Assembly (NCBI RefSeq): GCF_003626755.1
Contig: NZ_RBCJ01000001.1
Span: 124,001 to 188,000, forward strand
Origin: Ulvibacterium marinum
GTDB taxonomy: Bacteria > Bacteroidota > Bacteroidia > Flavobacteriales > Flavobacteriaceae
Length of the DNA: 64,000 nucleotides
Direction of reading: 5' to 3'
Shown piece after piece: positions 63,275 to 64,000 of the stretch (the stretch's first letter is position 1; every line of letters begins with the position of its first letter). The notes beneath the pieces are model-generated. The model saw nothing but the letters and a program-made list of their open reading frames with translations, ran no database searches and was not told where the DNA came from. The position numbers and the translations under genes were made by a program.

Positions 63275-64000
63275 GAATCACTGGCTATCAAACGTTTATC
63301 CGCAACGAACCTGTATAGGCCATCTAAGGCTTGTTGGGTATTTTTTTTAAAGATACGGCGAACAAAAAGGAAAATAATCAACTTTTTAAAGAGCGACTTG
63401 GCTTCCCAATACACTTCGCTTTTAAGATTACATGAGGTTTGTGAAAGGGGAGTTAAGCTATAAAATTGGTATAAGGCATCCACGACAGGAAGATTCGTAG
63501 TCATCTCCCCATAAACTAGTACCCCTGGATCAACTTTCTTGGTTATGGTGACAAAATTTAAATGCTTTCCATTAATGACACATACATGCTCGGTTCCCAA
63601 ACGAGTGACCTCATTTTCATTGAACTCAAAGGCATCTACCCCATTGACCCATTGAGGGCGGTATTTGTAATTGGTAATAAGTTCCATGAGTTCTGAAGCT
63701 GGAATTGGAAATTGTTTATCAAGAATCAAGTCCGGGGACCTGTCAAAACTAACCTTCTTGGCTTGGGAAAACTCATTGAGGCTAAGTTTTTCCTTATCGA
63801 TCAATGCGTAGATATATTCTACTTCCTTGTCATCGTAGCTATCCTTCCCTTCTTTAAACCTAAAAACCTTACTATAATAATAGATGGGCAATCCTATTTC
63901 CTTGGCCAATTTTTTACTGATCAGTACATAATTATCACTGTCAATCGAATTTTTTAGTAGTCGATGGGTCTCTATAACTTGTTGCCCAAATGGCTTTCGG
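63271..64000 (-). CDS. cyclase-homology/SRPBCC protein (5' end outside window)
   Basis: The frame is open from its stop at 63271 to the right edge, so at least 243 codons are present and the N-terminus is missing. A TTG at 63909 looks like a start but is only internal: the reading continues upstream with RKPFGQQVIETHRLLKNS, resembling the end of a nucleotide-cyclase-like (DUF2652-type) domain. The C-terminal 140 residues (KQFPIPASELMELITNYKYR) look like an SRPBCC ligand-binding domain. It overlaps the ArsR gene's end by 4 bases on the opposite strand. Confidence 0.65.
   Translation of the reverse strand, partial: RKPFGQQVIETHRLLKNSIDSDNYVLISKKLAKEIGLPIYYYSKVFRFKEGKDSYDDKEVEYIYALIDKEKLSLNEFSQAKKVSFDRSPDLILDKQFPIPASELMELITNYKYRPQWVNGVDAFEFNENEVTRLGTEHVCVINGKHLNFVTITKKVDPGVLVYGEMTTNLPVVDALYQFYSLTPLSQTSCNLKSEVYWEAKSLFKKLIIFLFVRRIFKKNTQQALDGLYRFVADKRLIASDS

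Overview
The window looks like chromosomal DNA of a marine Flavobacteriaceae bacterium (Bacteroidota). The reasons are the AT-leaning composition, the TAnnTTTG-type promoter elements, many lipoproteins with short signal peptides, secreted proteins with BNR, pentapeptide or VGIGT repeats, a DUF5777 barrel protein, and above all a complete flexirubin-type pigment cluster.

Positions 1-5458 (minus strand) hold a respiratory-type operon. Read in the direction of transcription it encodes a hexaheme cytochrome lipoprotein, a monoheme cytochrome lipoprotein, a DUF5777 beta-barrel, a Tat-exported four-cluster ferredoxin, an NrfD-like membrane quinone module and a secreted protein cut by the window edge. 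No molybdopterin catalytic subunit is present. A small secreted protein of unknown function follows (5857-6462).

Positions 6492-38608 are the flexirubin (aryl polyene plus dialkylresorcinol) cluster. A flavin-dependent halogenase-like gene is divergent from 32 tightly packed plus-strand genes, many joined by ATGA or TAATG overlaps. Tyrosine ammonia-lyase supplies the aryl starter and a phenylacetate-CoA-ligase-like enzyme probably activates it. Ketosynthases, a chain-length-factor-like protein, two ACPs, a ketoreductase and hotdog dehydratases build the polyene. DarA and DarB make the dialkylresorcinol. Acyltransferases, a BtrH-like protein, an NTN acyltransferase lipoprotein, a cupin and a CrtI-like oxidoreductase probably couple and tailor the halves. 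An ABC exporter, an MMPL transporter fused to an acyltransferase, and LolA-like, lipoprotein and barrel proteins probably deliver the product to the outer membrane. A good internal promoter (28265-28294) can drive the last six genes separately.

Positions 38609-43742 are accessory DNA. A GIY-YIG nuclease gene sits between perfect 27-bp inverted repeats, beside the remnant of a second copy. A short SSB gene follows. Then comes a cassette-like run in which single small genes alternate with copies of a 23-bp repeat. An SMP-30-like lipoprotein and an ankyrin gene broken by an in-frame stop end the region.

Positions 43780-64000 are mostly ordinary flavobacterial genes: three tandem VGIGT-repeat secreted paralogues, small enzymes, a class C serine hydrolase, two large BNR-repeat secreted proteins, a pentapeptide protein, an M28 peptidase, a CBS protein and an AHSA1/ArsR pair under a doubly operated promoter. 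The last gene runs off the right edge. No tRNA, rRNA, CRISPR array or transposase was recognised. All assignments come from reading sequence and motifs; no database search was run.
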